Below are positions 35,601 to 43,879 of a stretch of 64,000 nt of DNA, in pieces (within the stretch, counting starts at the first letter, position 1; every line of letters starts with the position of its first letter). The stretch comes from Streptomyces sp. NBC_00536. GTDB taxonomy: Bacteria > Actinomycetota > Actinomycetes > Streptomycetales > Streptomycetaceae. The stretch spans positions 2,170,001 through 2,234,000 of the forward strand of contig NZ_CP107819.1 in the NCBI RefSeq assembly GCF_036346295.1, in the 5' to 3' direction. The position numbers were made by a program, and so were the translations under genes. The notes under the pieces were generated by a model that was not told where the DNA came from, did not search any database, and saw only the letters and a list, made by a program, of their open reading frames with translations.

Positions 35601-36224
35601 CTCCAGCAGCCCGTCGCGGACCCGGCGCTCGATCTCGATGCCGTGGTCCATCAGCTCAAGGAAGTAGCGGTCCTTGCCGAAGATGTCCTGGTATTCGGAG
35701 GCGGCCTTGAGGGCCTCGTCGAACTGGCCGAGGCGCAGCCGGGTCTGGAGCTCGCCGGAGGGGCAGCCGGTGGAGGCGATGAGCCCCTCGGACCACTGGC
35801 TGATGGTCTCCTTGTCCATGCGCGGCCACTTGGTGAGCCAGCCCTCGGCATACGCGTCGGAGGACAGCCGGAAGAGGTTGTGCAGTCCGGTGGCGTTCGC
35901 CGCCCAGATCGTCTTGTGCGTGTAGCCACCGGAACCGGAGACGTCGTCGCGCTTCTGGTGCGGCTGCCCCCACTGGATCCTGCGCTTGTTGCGCCGGGAC
36001 TCGGGGGCGACGTAGGCCTCGATCCCGATGATCGGCGTGACCCCCGCCTTCTTCGCCGTGTGGAAGAAGTCATAGGCGCCGTGCAGGTTGCCGTGGTCGG
36101 ACATCGCGATGTGCGTCATGCCCATCTCGTTGCACGCGTTGAACATGTCCTTCAGCCGCGCGGCACCGTCCAGCAGCGAGTACTGGGTGTGGACGTGCAG
36201 GTGCGTGAACGGCGTTTTGGTCAC
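32679..36224 (-). CDS. dnaE: DNA polymerase III alpha subunit
   Basis: The 1181-residue replicative polymerase has an N-terminal PHP domain (HLHVHTQYSLLDGAARL, MSDHGNLHG, NDSHYTYAHEAG). The palm carries the catalytic aspartates in PDVDIDFDERRR and the GPGRGSAAGSIVAYA loop. The fingers include YQEQVQKAAQIIAGYSLG and VMGKKKPEEL. A helix-hairpin-helix, an OB domain (GDGAVVTIGGIISGLQRKMT) and a C-terminal tau-binding region follow. It starts at GTG 36224 behind GGAGG. Length and domain order match DnaE1, the essential replicase. It is not in an obvious operon. Confidence 0.97.
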   Translation of the reverse strand: MTKTPFTHLHVHTQYSLLDGAARLKDMFNACNEMGMTHIAMSDHGNLHGAYDFFHTAKKAGVTPIIGIEAYVAPESRRNKRRIQWGQPHQKRDDVSGSGGYTHKTIWAANATGLHNLFRLSSDAYAEGWLTKWPRMDKETISQWSEGLIASTGCPSGELQTRLRLGQFDEALKAASEYQDIFGKDRYFLELMDHGIEIERRVRDGLLEVGKKLGIPPLVTNDSHYTYAHEAGAHDALLCIQTGKNLSDPDRFRFDGTGYYLKSTDEMYAVDSSDAWQEGCRNTLLVAEQVDTTGMFEAKNLMPKFEIPEAGYTEITWFKEEVRRGMNRRYPGGVPDDRQKQADYELDVIIQMGFPGYFLVVADFIMWAKKNGIAVGPGRGSAAGSIVAYAMGITDLDPITHGLIFERFLNPERVSMPDVDIDFDERRRVEVIRYVTEKYGDDKVAMIGTYGKIKAKNAIKDSARVLGYPYAMGDRLTKAMPADVLGKGIDLNGITDPSHPRYGEAGEIRAMYENEPDVKKVIDTARGVEGLVRQMGVHAAGVIMSSEPIVDHAPIWVRHTDGVTITQWDYPQCESLGLIKMDFLGLRNLTIMDDAVKMVKANKGIDLDLLGLPLDDPKTYELLCRGDTLGVFQFDGGPMRSLLRLMKPDNFEDISAVSALYRPGPMGMNSHTNYALRKNLQQEITPIHPELEEPLREILGVTYGLIVYQEQVQKAAQIIAGYSLGEADILRRVMGKKKPEELAKNFVIFEGGAKKKGFSDAAIKALWDVLVPFAGYAFNKAHSAAYGLVSYWTAYLKANFPAEYMAGLLTSVKDDKDKSAIYLNECRRMGIKVLPPNVNESEPNFAAQGDDVILFGLTAIRNVGTNVVDSIIKTRKAKGKYSTFPDFLDKVEAVVCNKRTVESLIKAGAFDEMGHTRKGLVAHHEPMIDNVVAVKRKEAEGQFDLFGGMGDEDASDEPGFGLDVEFSDVEWEKSYLLAQEREMLGLYVSDHPLFGLEHVLSDKTDAGISQLTGGEHGDGAVVTIGGIISGLQRKMTKQGNAWAIATVEDLAGSIECMFFPATYQLVSTQLVEDTVVFVKGRLDKREDVPRLVAMEMMVPDLSSAGTNAPVVLTIPTVKVTPPMVTRLGEILRHHQGNSEVRIKLQGPRTTTVLRLDKHRVKPDPALFGDLKVLLGPSCLAG

Positions 36225-36266
36225 GGTGGGGGCCTCCGGGCGGGGCGAGAGGGGCGGCAGCTATGA

Positions 36267-36272
36267 ATCCTA
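36267..36272 (-). promoter_or_regulatory. Candidate dnaE -10 box
   Basis: TAGGAT on the minus strand, 43 bases upstream of GTG 36224, fits TANNNT. It overlaps the upstream region of the divergent DUF2252 gene. Confidence 0.35.
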
Positions 36273-36282
36273 CGTCTCCCGA

Positions 36283-36313
36283 GTGACAGTTCCCGGGCAC
36301 CGACGGGTACCTT
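36283..36313 (+). promoter_or_regulatory. Candidate promoter of the DUF2252 gene
   Basis: GTGACA (36283-36288) and TACCTT (36308-36313) with a 19-base spacer resemble a housekeeping actinobacterial promoter. The leader to ATG 36396 would be about 75 bases and contains a GGAGG ribosome site. Confidence 0.4.
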
Positions 36314-36395
36314 CGTCCGTTGCAGGGCCGAGGGCATCCGTCCGGCCCCTCTTGATCAAAACGCCGAACCACCGCGCCACCTGGAGGCACCCGCC

Positions 36396-37721
36396 ATGGC
36401 GGTTCCCGAGACGACCGACGAGCAGCGCGCCGAGCAGATACTCGATGTGTTCGACATCGCCTTCGGCGAGCTGATCAGCGCCGACCCCGCCGCCTTCCAG
36501 GTCAAGTTCCGCAAGATGGCGGCCTCCGCCTTCGCCTTCTACCGGGGCACGGCCTGCCTGTTCTACGCCGACCTGGAGCGGGAGCGGCACGGTGGCCCGT
36601 TCCTGGACGAGCAGACCGGCCGGGTCTGGATCCACGGCGATCTGCACGCCGAGAACTTCGGCACCTACATGGACTCCAACGGCCGGCTGGTCTTCAACGT
36701 CAACGACTTCGACGAGGCCTACGTCGGCCCCTTCACCTGGGACCTCAAGCGCTTCGCCGCCTCCGTCGCCCTGATCGGCTACACCAAGGCGCTCAGCGAC
36801 GAGCAGATCAGCGGCCTGGTGCGGACGTACGCCGACGCCTACCGGGAGCGGATCCACGCCCTGGCCACCGGCGCCAAGAACGACGAGGTGCCCTCCTTCA
36901 CCCTGGACACGGCCGACGGCCCGCTGCTGGGGGCGCTGCGCGCCGCCCGTGCGCGGACCCGGTTCTCGCTGCTGGACTCGATGACCGAGATCCGGGACTT
37001 CGAGCGCCGCTTCACCGAGGGTGACGGGGCGATCGAGCTGGACGCGGCGACCCGGTACAAGGTGCTGGCCGCCTTCGACGGCTATCTGGAGACCCTGCCG
37101 GAGGAGTCCCTGGTCCGTCCGGACTCCTACCGGGTCAAGGACGTGGTCGGCCGCCGGGGCGTGGGCATCGGGTCGGCGGGGCTGCCCTCCTACAACATCC
37201 TGCTGGAGGGCCACAGCGACGCCCTGGAGAACGACGTCGTGATCTACCTCAAGCAGGCGCAGACCCCGGCCGTGTCCCGGCACGTGACCGACCGGTCGGT
37301 GCGGGACTACTTCCTGCACGAGGGCCACCGCACGGTGATCTCCCAGCGGGCGCTCCAGGCGCACGCGGATCCGTGGCTGGGCTGGACCGAGCTGGACGGG
37401 GCCGGGCAGCTGGTCGCGGAGGTCTCGCCGTACGCGGTGGACCTGGACTGGTCGGACATAGACGACCCGGAGCGGATCACGGCCGTGGTCGCCGACCTGG
37501 GGCGGGCGACGGCGACCATGCACGCGGCGGCCGACGCGGCCGAGAGCGGGCAGTCGCTGGTGCCGTTCTCCACCGAGCGGGCCATCGACGCGGCGATCGC
37601 GGCCGACGAGGAGGGTTTCGCCCCGCTGCTGGTCGATTTCGCGCACGCCTACGGGGCGCGGGCGCGGGCCGATCACCAGATCTTCGTGGATCTGTTCCGC
37701 AATGGCCGGATCACGCCGTAA
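36396..37721 (+). CDS. DUF2252 family protein (kinase-fold)
   Basis: The 441-residue protein starts at ATG 36396, 8 bases after GGAGG. It has the DUF2252 pattern of an aminoglycoside-phosphotransferase-like fold: FYRGTACLFYADLE, then WIHGDLHAENFGTYMD (Brenner-type HGDLHxxN) and NVNDFDEAYVGPFTWDLKRF, where the Asp pair would bind metal. YLKQAQTPAVSRHV and FSPTERAI-like C-terminal segments complete it. The substrate and reaction are unknown. It stands alone between divergent dnaE and a small membrane-protein gene. Confidence 0.85.
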   Translation: MAVPETTDEQRAEQILDVFDIAFGELISADPAAFQVKFRKMAASAFAFYRGTACLFYADLERERHGGPFLDEQTGRVWIHGDLHAENFGTYMDSNGRLVFNVNDFDEAYVGPFTWDLKRFAASVALIGYTKALSDEQISGLVRTYADAYRERIHALATGAKNDEVPSFTLDTADGPLLGALRAARARTRFSLLDSMTEIRDFERRFTEGDGAIELDAATRYKVLAAFDGYLETLPEESLVRPDSYRVKDVVGRRGVGIGSAGLPSYNILLEGHSDALENDVVIYLKQAQTPAVSRHVTDRSVRDYFLHEGHRTVISQRALQAHADPWLGWTELDGAGQLVAEVSPYAVDLDWSDIDDPERITAVVADLGRATATMHAAADAAESGQSLVPFSTERAIDAAIAADEEGFAPLLVDFAHAYGARARADHQIFVDLFRNGRITP

Positions 37722-37773
37722 AAATCCGCTTATGTGGCCGGGGCCAAGGTCCCCCTCTCACAGGGACCCATGG

Positions 37774-37787
37774 CACACTCGGCCGCA
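37774..37787 (+). promoter_or_regulatory. Possible -10 of the 229-residue membrane protein gene
   Basis: CACACT (37774-37779) is followed by 8 bases and ATG 37788 without an SD. The first base departs from TANNNT, so this is tentative. Confidence 0.3.
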
Positions 37788-38477
37788 ATGGACATATCAG
37801 AGGCAGGGCTCCGAGGGCTGCGGGCGGCGCTGTTCAGCGCGCTCGTCGTGCTGCTCTCGGCCGGCTCGCACGTCCTGATGTCCCGGGTGCCGCTGCCGCC
37901 CGCCCTGCTGGCCGGGGCCTTCGCCGCCGTCTTCGGCCTGTCCTTCGCGCTCGCCGGGCGCGAGCGCGGCTTCGGCCCGATCGCCGGACTGCTGGTCCCG
38001 CTGGAGCTGGCCGCCGACACGGCCTTCACCGCCGCCCAGCACTTCTGCTACGGCCCCGCGGGCGGCCCGGTCGACGGCCCGCTGCGCGCGCTGGGGCTGG
38101 CAGAGCTGTGCGGGGGCGCCCCGGTGGGCGGGCCGCTGGCCGAGGTCGCCGGGCCCGCCGCGGATCCCGCCCTGCTGCTCACCTCGCCCGGCCCCTGGAC
38201 GCCCTGGCTGCTGCTCGGGGCGCACGTCTCGGTCGGGCTGCTGGCCGCGCTGTGGCTGCGCCGCGGGGAGCGGGCATTGGGCCGGCTGCTGCGGGTGATC
38301 GCGGTGCGCGCCTTCCGGCCGCTGCTGCTGGCGGTGGCCTCGCGGGCCGCCGCCCCGGGGCCCCGGCGGCCCGCGCTGCGGGCGGTGCTCCCGGGCGTGG
38401 GGGCTCGTACGCGCTTCCCCGCGCACTCCGTGGGACGGAGGGGACCGCCGCGTCCGGCGCCGCTCCTCGGCGTCTGA
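37788..38477 (+). CDS. Ala/Leu-rich membrane protein of unknown function
   Basis: ATG 37788 (MDISEAGLRGLR) is preferred over 37734 because a -10-like box lies just before it. The 229-residue product has about four or five membrane helices: LFSALVVLLSAGSHVLM, ALLAGAFAAVFGLSFALA, IAGLLVPLELAADTAFTAA and WLLLGAHVSVGLLAALW. A long extracytoplasmic loop with Gly/Pro and two Cys (FCYGPAGG, ELCGGAP) lies between the third and fourth helix. The C-terminus is basic and cytoplasmic. I do not recognise the family. The downstream DsbA-like gene, 47 bases away, may be cotranscribed and might act on the cysteines. Confidence 0.7.
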   Translation: MDISEAGLRGLRAALFSALVVLLSAGSHVLMSRVPLPPALLAGAFAAVFGLSFALAGRERGFGPIAGLLVPLELAADTAFTAAQHFCYGPAGGPVDGPLRALGLAELCGGAPVGGPLAEVAGPAADPALLLTSPGPWTPWLLLGAHVSVGLLAALWLRRGERALGRLLRVIAVRAFRPLLLAVASRAAAPGPRRPALRAVLPGVGARTRFPAHSVGRRGPPRPAPLLGV

Positions 38478-38524
38478 CGCACCGCAGTCCCCCATCCGAA
38501 CCGCTTCACCCCACGGAGTACCCC

Positions 38525-39319
38525 ATGAGTTCCCGCAACAGCCACGCCAACAAGGCAGCCGCCCGCGAGAAGCTGCGCGCCGAGCGCGAGCGCCAGGCGA
38601 AGAAGGACAAGGCCCGCCGCCAGGTCATCGTCGCGGGCGCGGTCGTCGCAGCCCTCGCGCTGGCGGGCGGCATAGGTTACGCGGTCGTCCAGAAGACCAA
38701 GCCCACCGCCTGGGAGGCCGCGGCCACGGCCACCCTGGTCAAGCCGAAGAACACCACCGGTGACAACGGCACGACCGTGGTCATCGGCAAGGCGGACGCG
38801 AAGAAGACCCTGGAGCTGTACGAGGACTCGCGCTGCCCGGCCTGCGCGCAGTTCGAGCAGACCTCCGGCGCCCAGGTCAAGAAGGACGTCGACGCGGGCA
38901 AGTACAAGCTCCAGTACTTCGGCGCGACCTTCATCGACACCATGTCCTCCGGCGTGGGCTCGAAGAACGCGCTGAGCGCGCTGGGCGCGGCGCTCGACGT
39001 CAGCCCGGAGGCGTTCCTGGAGTACAAGGGGGCGCTGTACTCGACGGCGAACCACCCGGACGAGCGCGACGACGCCTTCGCCAAGGACGCGGCCCTGCTG
39101 AAGATCGCGGACCAGGTCCCGGCCCTGAAGGGCAACGCCGCCTTCAAGAAGGCGGTCGAGGACGGCACCTACGACCGGTGGGCGCTGGAGATGTCGAAGG
39201 CCTTCACCAAGTCGGGCGTGACGGGCACCCCGACGCTGAAGATGGACGGCAAGAAGATCGAGACCCCGCAGACGGTCGATGCGTTCAACACGGCGATCGA
39301 CGCGGCGCTGAAGGGCTGA
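38525..39319 (+). CDS. Membrane-anchored DsbA-family thioredoxin-fold protein (second copy)
   Basis: The 264-residue protein starts at ATG 38525 with GGAG upstream. A basic N-terminus (AAREKLRAERERQAKKDKAR) precedes one membrane helix at about residues 36-56. The extracellular DsbA-like domain has CPAC in EDSRCPACAQFEQ near residue 100 and the cis-Pro segment VTGTPTLKMDGKK. It parallels the protein at 8336-9355 but lacks the Ser-rich tail. It is probably an oxidoreductase for secreted or membrane proteins. A strong terminator follows. Confidence 0.87.
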   Translation: MSSRNSHANKAAAREKLRAERERQAKKDKARRQVIVAGAVVAALALAGGIGYAVVQKTKPTAWEAAATATLVKPKNTTGDNGTTVVIGKADAKKTLELYEDSRCPACAQFEQTSGAQVKKDVDAGKYKLQYFGATFIDTMSSGVGSKNALSALGAALDVSPEAFLEYKGALYSTANHPDERDDAFAKDAALLKIADQVPALKGNAAFKKAVEDGTYDRWALEMSKAFTKSGVTGTPTLKMDGKKIETPQTVDAFNTAIDAALKG

Positions 39320-39353
39320 CGCACAACGCGTGACGCACGACGCATGACGCACC

Positions 39354-39391
39354 GGGCGGGCGAACTCCCAGAGTTCGCCCGCCCTTTGCTT
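39354..39391 (+). terminator. Intrinsic terminator after the DsbA-like gene
   Basis: Perfect 14-bp stem GGGCGGGCGAACTC / GAGTTCGCCCGCCC with a 3-base loop, followed by TTTGCTT. This is a textbook terminator, isolating the downstream phoD promoter. Confidence 0.88.
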
Positions 39392-39412
39392 TGGGAGGGC
39401 TGTCTTCCGGAC

Positions 39413-39437
39413 TTACTGGCCAGTAATCTGACCGGCC
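39413..39437 (+). promoter_or_regulatory. phoD promoter with overlapping 14-bp palindrome
   Basis: TTACTGGCCAGTAA (39413-39426) is a perfect palindrome whose right edge overlaps the -10 TAATCT (39424-39429). GTG 39438 follows 8 bases after the -10, so the message is probably leaderless. The palindrome is the shape of a TetR-type operator and would block RNA polymerase if occupied. Confidence 0.6.
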
Positions 39438-41099
39438 GTGACCAGTCTTCTCCCCTCTTCCTCCGCCGCGCCGCGCCGCCGTACGGTCGTCAAGGCCGCC
39501 GCCGGTGTCGCCGCGCTCGCCCCCTTCGCCGCGACGGCCGCCCTGGGAAGCGCCGCCCACGCCGATGAGAACGCCCCCGCCTTCCTGCACGGAGTCGCCT
39601 CGGGCGACCCGCTGCCCGACGGCATGTTGCTCTGGACCCGCGTCACCCCCACCGCCGACGCCGTCCCCGGTTCCGGCCTCGGCCCCGACACCCGGGTGGA
39701 CTGGGAGGTGGCCGAGGACCAGGCCTTCACCCGGATCACCACGCGCGGCTCCGTCACCGCGACCGCGGCCGCCGACCACACCGTCAAGGCCGACGTGCGG
39801 GGGCTGCGCCCGCAGACGGCGTACTGGTACCGGTTCACCGCCGGGGCCACCGTCTCCCCGGCCGGGCGGACCCGCACCGCCCCGGCGGCCGGCGCCCAGG
39901 TGCCCGGCGTCCGCTTCGGCGTGGTCACCTGCGCGAACTGGGAGGGCGGGTACTTCTCCGCCTACCGGCACCTGGCCGCCCGCACCGACCTGGACGCGGT
40001 GCTGCACCTCGGCGACTACATCTACGAGTACAAGACGGGCGGCTTCCCGGAGCCGAAGTACGTGGTGCGCCAGCACGCGCCGCTGCACGAGATCATCACC
40101 CTCGCCGACTACCGCACCCGGCACGGCAAGTACAAGACGGACGCCGACCTGCAGGCCCTGCACGCGGTCCACCCGATGATCGCGATCTGGGACGACCACG
40201 AGTTCGCCAACGACGCCTGGTCGGGCGGGGCCGAGAACCACACCCCGGGCGCCGAGGGCGACTGGGCGGCCCGCGCCGCCGCCGCGAAGCAGGCCTACTT
40301 CGAGTGGATGCCGGTCCGCCCGTCCACCGCGGGGACCGTCTACCGCGAGCTGCGCTTCGGCAACCTGGTCGACCTGCTCCTGCTGGACCTGCGCAGCTTC
40401 CGTTCACAGCAGGCAGGCGTCGGCAGCGGCAAGGTCGACGACCCGGAGCGCACGATCACCGGCCGGACCCAGCTCGACTGGCTGAAGTCCGGGCTGTCCT
40501 CCTCGCAGGCGGCCTGGCGGCTGGTCGGCACCTCGGTGATGATCTCGCCCGTGGCCTTCGGCGCGCTCCCGGCGCACCTGCTGGAGCCGCTGGCCGGCCT
40601 GCTGGGGCTGCCGAAGGGCGGGCTCGCGGTCAATGTGGACCAGTGGGACGGCTACACGGACGACCGGGCGGAGCTGCTGGGCCACTTGAGCGGCCACAAC
40701 ATCAAGAACACGGTGTTCCTGACCGGTGACATCCACATGGCGTGGGCCAACGACGTGCCGGTGACGGCGGCGACGTACCCCTTCTCGAAGTCGGCGGCGG
40801 TCGAGTTCGTGGTGACCTCGGTGACCTCGGACAACCTGGACGACTTCCTGCACGTCCCGGCGGACACGGTCTCGCTGGTGGCCGAGACGGCCGTGAAGGC
40901 CGCCAACCGCCATGTGAAATGGCTGGACATGGACGCCCACGGGTACGGAGTCCTGGACGTGACGGCCGAGCGGTCGCAGATGGACTACTACACCATCTCG
41001 GACAAGACGAAGCAGAACGCGACGACGTCCTGGGAGCGTTCGTACCGGACCTTGAACGGTACCCAGAAGGTGGAGCGGGCAGACCGACCGGTTCGCTGA
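39438..41099 (+). CDS. phoD: PhoD-family alkaline phosphatase/phosphodiesterase, Tat-secreted
   Basis: The 553-residue protein begins with a twin-arginine signal ([16 protein letters not shown], ending near AAHA at about residue 42). An N-terminal fibronectin-like domain ([20 protein letters not shown]) precedes the PhoD catalytic core: [44 protein letters not shown] and [11 protein letters not shown]. The Asp, His and Cys/Tyr residues bind Fe/Ca. It hydrolyses phosphomono- and diesters outside the cell. No clear PHO-box direct repeats were seen; instead a palindrome overlaps the -10. Confidence 0.93.
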   Translation: MTSLLPSSSAAPRRRTVVKAAAGVAALAPFAATAALGSAAHADENAPAFLHGVASGDPLPDGMLLWTRVTPTADAVPGSGLGPDTRVDWEVAEDQAFTRITTRGSVTATAAADHTVKADVRGLRPQTAYWYRFTAGATVSPAGRTRTAPAAGAQVPGVRFGVVTCANWEGGYFSAYRHLAARTDLDAVLHLGDYIYEYKTGGFPEPKYVVRQHAPLHEIITLADYRTRHGKYKTDADLQALHAVHPMIAIWDDHEFANDAWSGGAENHTPGAEGDWAARAAAAKQAYFEWMPVRPSTAGTVYRELRFGNLVDLLLLDLRSFRSQQAGVGSGKVDDPERTITGRTQLDWLKSGLSSSQAAWRLVGTSVMISPVAFGALPAHLLEPLAGLLGLPKGGLAVNVDQWDGYTDDRAELLGHLSGHNIKNTVFLTGDIHMAWANDVPVTAATYPFSKSAAVEFVVTSVTSDNLDDFLHVPADTVSLVAETAVKAANRHVKWLDMDAHGYGVLDVTAERSQMDYYTISDKTKQNATTSWERSYRTLNGTQKVERADRPVR

Positions 41100-41121
41100 C
41101 GCGCCGTCAAATTTCCTGCGG

Positions 41122-41156
41122 GTGGGGGTTTTCGGACATTTTCCGGAGGCCCCCAC
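41122..41156 (+). terminator. phoD terminator
   Basis: GTGGGGGTTTTCGG pairs with CCGGAGGCCCCCAC (14 positions, some G-U in RNA) around a 7-base loop, 22 bases after the phoD stop. Confidence 0.65.
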
Positions 41157-41182
41157 TCCCCCGAAGCAACAAATCTTTTACT

Positions 41183-41221
41183 TTCAAGCATTGACTTGAA
41201 GATGTCATGAACACATAAGCT
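41183..41221 (+). promoter_or_regulatory. Promoter of the M43 protease gene with inverted repeat
   Basis: In an unusually AT-rich stretch, TTGACT (41191-41196) and CATAAG (41214-41219) form a -35/-10 pair with a 17-base spacer. TTCAAG (41183-41188) and CTTGAA (41195-41200) form a perfect inverted repeat over the -35, a likely regulator site. Confidence 0.55.
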
Positions 41222-41274
41222 TCGCGCCAGCGTGAGGAAATCCCTCCGCCCCCACCACGCTACGAGGAGCCAAC

Positions 41275-42300
41275 GTGCGCGCTGCTGCCCGCATATCCCC
41301 CCTTCTCCGCCGCCGCCTCATGGGCACGGCCGTCCTCGCAGGAACCCTGGCCCTGGCACCGCTGACCGCCCCCACCTCGGTCGCCGCCGCCTCCGCCGTC
41401 AAGACCCCCGCCGAGGTCTGCGCCGACCAGGCCGCCGGAGCCGGCGCCTCCGCGAACGCCCGTGTGGCCCGCCCCCAGGCCAAGCACGCCTCCGACTCCA
41501 ACGAGCTGACGGACGCCCAGGTCAAGGCCATGGACGCGGACCTCAAGTCGAAGCTCGGCCTGGCCGCCGCCACCGCCAAGGCGCAGCAGCTCGACGGCCT
41601 GCGCGCCAGCGGCGCGGCCGTCGCCGCGACGACGACCATCCCGGTCTACGTCCACGTGATCACCAACGGCAGCGCCGGTCAGCTGACGGCCGCCCAGATC
41701 AAGGGCCAGATCGACGTCCTGAACGCCGCCTACGCGGGCCAGGGCACCGGCAACGTCGACTCCGGCTTCCAGTTCTCGCTGGCCGGCACCGACACCACCA
41801 ACAACGCCACCTGGTACACCGTCTCCGACGGCACCAAGGCCGAGAAGGACATGAAGACCGCCCTGCGCAAGGGCGGCAAGAACGCGCTGAACCTCTACAC
41901 CGCCAACCTCGGCGGCGGGCTGCTCGGCTGGGCCACCTTCCCCAGCTCCTACGCCTCGCAGCCCAAGATGGACGGCGTGGTCATCCTCAACAGCTCCATC
42001 CCCGGCGGCTCCGCCACCAACTACAACCAGGGCGACACCGCCACCCACGAGGTCGGCCACTGGATGGGGCTCTACCACACCTTCCAGGGCGGCTGCACGG
42101 GCAGCGGTGACTCGGTCTCCGACACCCCGGCCGAGTCGAGCGCGGCCTTCGAGTGCCCGACCGGCCGCGACACCTGCACCGCGCCCGGTGCGGACCCGAT
42201 CCACAACTTCATGGACTACACGTACGACTCGTGCATGTACCAGTTCACCGCCGGCCAGGTGGCCCGCATGAAGAGCTCCTGGACGGCCTACCGCGCCTAA
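41275..42300 (+). CDS. Secreted M43-family zinc metalloprotease (pappalysin-like)
   Basis: The 341-residue protein starts at GTG 41275 with GAGGAG upstream. A Sec signal peptide ([18 protein letters not shown], cleavage near AAA at about residue 38) is followed by a propeptide-like region. The metzincin active site is [11 protein letters not shown] (HExxHxxGxxH) with the Met-turn in [15 protein letters not shown]. Four cysteines around the catalytic domain (GGCTGSG, FECPT, DTCTAP, DSCMY) likely form disulfides. It is a secreted endopeptidase; substrate unknown. Confidence 0.92.
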   Translation: MRAAARISPLLRRRLMGTAVLAGTLALAPLTAPTSVAAASAVKTPAEVCADQAAGAGASANARVARPQAKHASDSNELTDAQVKAMDADLKSKLGLAAATAKAQQLDGLRASGAAVAATTTIPVYVHVITNGSAGQLTAAQIKGQIDVLNAAYAGQGTGNVDSGFQFSLAGTDTTNNATWYTVSDGTKAEKDMKTALRKGGKNALNLYTANLGGGLLGWATFPSSYASQPKMDGVVILNSSIPGGSATNYNQGDTATHEVGHWMGLYHTFQGGCTGSGDSVSDTPAESSAAFECPTGRDTCTAPGADPIHNFMDYTYDSCMYQFTAGQVARMKSSWTAYRA

Positions 42301-42327
42301 GCGGTGCCGTTCCCGTCCGGCCCCGCC

Positions 42328-42339
42328 TACCCTGGCGCC
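42328..42339 (+). promoter_or_regulatory. Kinase gene -10 (leaderless type)
   Basis: TACCCT (42328-42333) followed by 6 bases and ATG 42340 with no SD. This selects ATG 42340 over the open frame at 42304. Confidence 0.55.
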
Positions 42340-43299
42340 ATGAGTACGCCGGGGGACGTGGTCGACGGACGGTTCGAGCTGCTGGAGCGGCTCGGCAGCG
42401 GTGGCATGGGCACGGTCTGGCACGCGCTGGACCGTGCCCTCCACCGCGATGTGGCCATGAAGGAGGTGCGGCCCCCGCCCGGACACGAGGCCGGGGAGCC
42501 CGCCCGGATCCTGCGCGAGCGGGTGCTGCGCGAGGCCCGGGCCCAGGCCCGGATCAGCCACCCGCACGTGGTCACCCTGCACCACATCGTGGACGGGGAC
42601 CCGCACCCCTGGCTGGTGATGGAGCTGCTGCCCGGCGGCTCCCTCCAGCAGTTGCTGGAACGCGGCCCGCTGGCCCCCGCCGAGGCCGCCCGCCTCGGCC
42701 GCGAGATCCTCTCCGGCCTGCGCGCCGCGCACGCCGCCGGGATCCACCACCGGGACGTGAAACCCGCCAACGTCCTGCTGCGCCAGGACGGTTCGGCCGT
42801 CCTCACCGACTTCGGCATCGCCGCCCTGGCCGACGCCACCCCGCTCACCCTGCCCGGCGAGGTCATCGGCACCCCCGAGTACATGGCGCCCGAGCGGATC
42901 CGGGGCACCGGCCTGCCCGCCGGTGACCTGTGGTCGCTGGGCATCCTGCTGTACGTGGCGGTCGAAGGGGTCAACCCGATGCGCCGGCCCACGCACATGG
43001 CCACGCTGGCCGCCGTGCTGGAGGAACCGGTCCCGGCCGCGCGCAGGGCCGGGGCGCTGGGGCCCGTACTCGCCGAACTCCTGGTCCGCGACCCGGCCGC
43101 ACGCCCGGACGGCGCCCGGCTGGACGCCCTGCTGGCCCGCGTCACATCGGTGGGCGGAGGGGCGGTGCGTGGCGGGGCGGCGGGCGGCGCGCGCCCGGAG
43201 GCCGTGGGCGGCGCGCGCCAGGACCCGGCGCCACAGCCGCCGCCCGGGCCCCGGAGCCCTCGCTTCCCCGCGGCGCCCGCGCCCCGGGGGCGCGGCTGA
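42340..43299 (+). CDS. Hanks-type serine/threonine protein kinase, soluble
   Basis: The 319-residue kinase has all core motifs: GSGGMGTVWHALD (P-loop), AMKEV (Lys), the C-helix region RERVLREARAQARISHPHV, HRDVKPANVLL (catalytic loop), TDFGIAAL (DFG) and GTPEYMAPERIRG (activation/P+1). The domain ends near residue 265, followed by a Gly/Ala/Pro-rich tail of about 50 residues. There is no transmembrane helix or PASTA domain, so it is cytoplasmic. The substrate is unknown. It converges on the hydrolase gene with a 10-base gap. Confidence 0.92.
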   Translation: MSTPGDVVDGRFELLERLGSGGMGTVWHALDRALHRDVAMKEVRPPPGHEAGEPARILRERVLREARAQARISHPHVVTLHHIVDGDPHPWLVMELLPGGSLQQLLERGPLAPAEAARLGREILSGLRAAHAAGIHHRDVKPANVLLRQDGSAVLTDFGIAALADATPLTLPGEVIGTPEYMAPERIRGTGLPAGDLWSLGILLYVAVEGVNPMRRPTHMATLAAVLEEPVPAARRAGALGPVLAELLVRDPAARPDGARLDALLARVTSVGGGAVRGGAAGGARPEAVGGARQDPAPQPPPGPRSPRFPAAPAPRGRG

Positions 43300-43309
43300 G
43301 AGGCCGGTC

Positions 43310-43879
43310 CTACAGGCTGTCGAGGAAGGCCAGGGCCACCTTCCAGGTCTGCTCGGCGGCCTCCTCGTCGTAGTCCGGCAGTTCCGGGTCCGTGTAGAGG
43401 TGGCCCGCGCCCGGGTACCGGTGGACCTCGACGTCCGCGCCCGCGCGCCGCATGCGCAGGTACCAGGCGGTCAGCCAGTCGTGCGGCTCGAAGGGGTCCG
43501 GGTCCGCGATGTGCAGCTGCACCGGCAGCTCGTCGACCGCCGCGTCGTCCGCGATGTCCGAGGTGCCGTGCAGGAGCAGCAGCCCGCGCGCCTTGGCGTC
43601 GGCGAAGGCGAGGTGCTGGGCGATGGAGCCGCCGAAGGAGAAACCGGCGTAGACCAGGCCGCCGTCCGAATGGGGGGCGGCCGCGAGCACCGCGCGCTTC
43701 AGCAGCTCGTCGCGGCCGATCTCCTCCTGGTGGGCCATGCCCTCCTCGACCGTCCCGAACGTACGCCCCTCGAAGAGATCCGGGACCTGCACCTCGTGCC
43801 CGGCGGCCCGCAGCCGCTCGGCGGCGGCGTGCACCGCGGGCCGCAGTCCGTACGTCGAGTGGAAAAGCATGATGTTCAT
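43310..43879 (-). CDS. Dienelactone hydrolase-like alpha/beta hydrolase
   Basis: The 189-residue alpha/beta hydrolase has MLFHSTYGLRPAVHAAAERL, DLFEGRTFG, the nucleophile elbow GFSFGGSIA (Ser where classical DLH has Cys), HIADPDPFEP with an acidic residue and YPGAGHLYTDPELPDYDEEA with the catalytic His. The DLH fold is convincing but the Ser nucleophile suggests an esterase-like activity. Upstream of ATG 43879 there is no SD; a CACGAT-like box lies close by. Confidence 0.85.
   Translation of the reverse strand: MNIMLFHSTYGLRPAVHAAAERLRAAGHEVQVPDLFEGRTFGTVEEGMAHQEEIGRDELLKRAVLAAAPHSDGGLVYAGFSFGGSIAQHLAFADAKARGLLLLHGTSDIADDAAVDELPVQLHIADPDPFEPHDWLTAWYLRMRRAGADVEVHRYPGAGHLYTDPELPDYDEEAAEQTWKVALAFLDSL

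Noticed and set aside
32346..36266. Very long plus-strand frame (1306 codons) opposite dnaE
   Set aside because: It is the antisense shadow of dnaE; its composition follows the GC-rich third positions and no domain is recognisable.
42304..42339. Upstream start for the Ser/Thr kinase
   Set aside because: The 12 extra codons cover the -10 box TACCCT; ATG 42340 fits a leaderless message.
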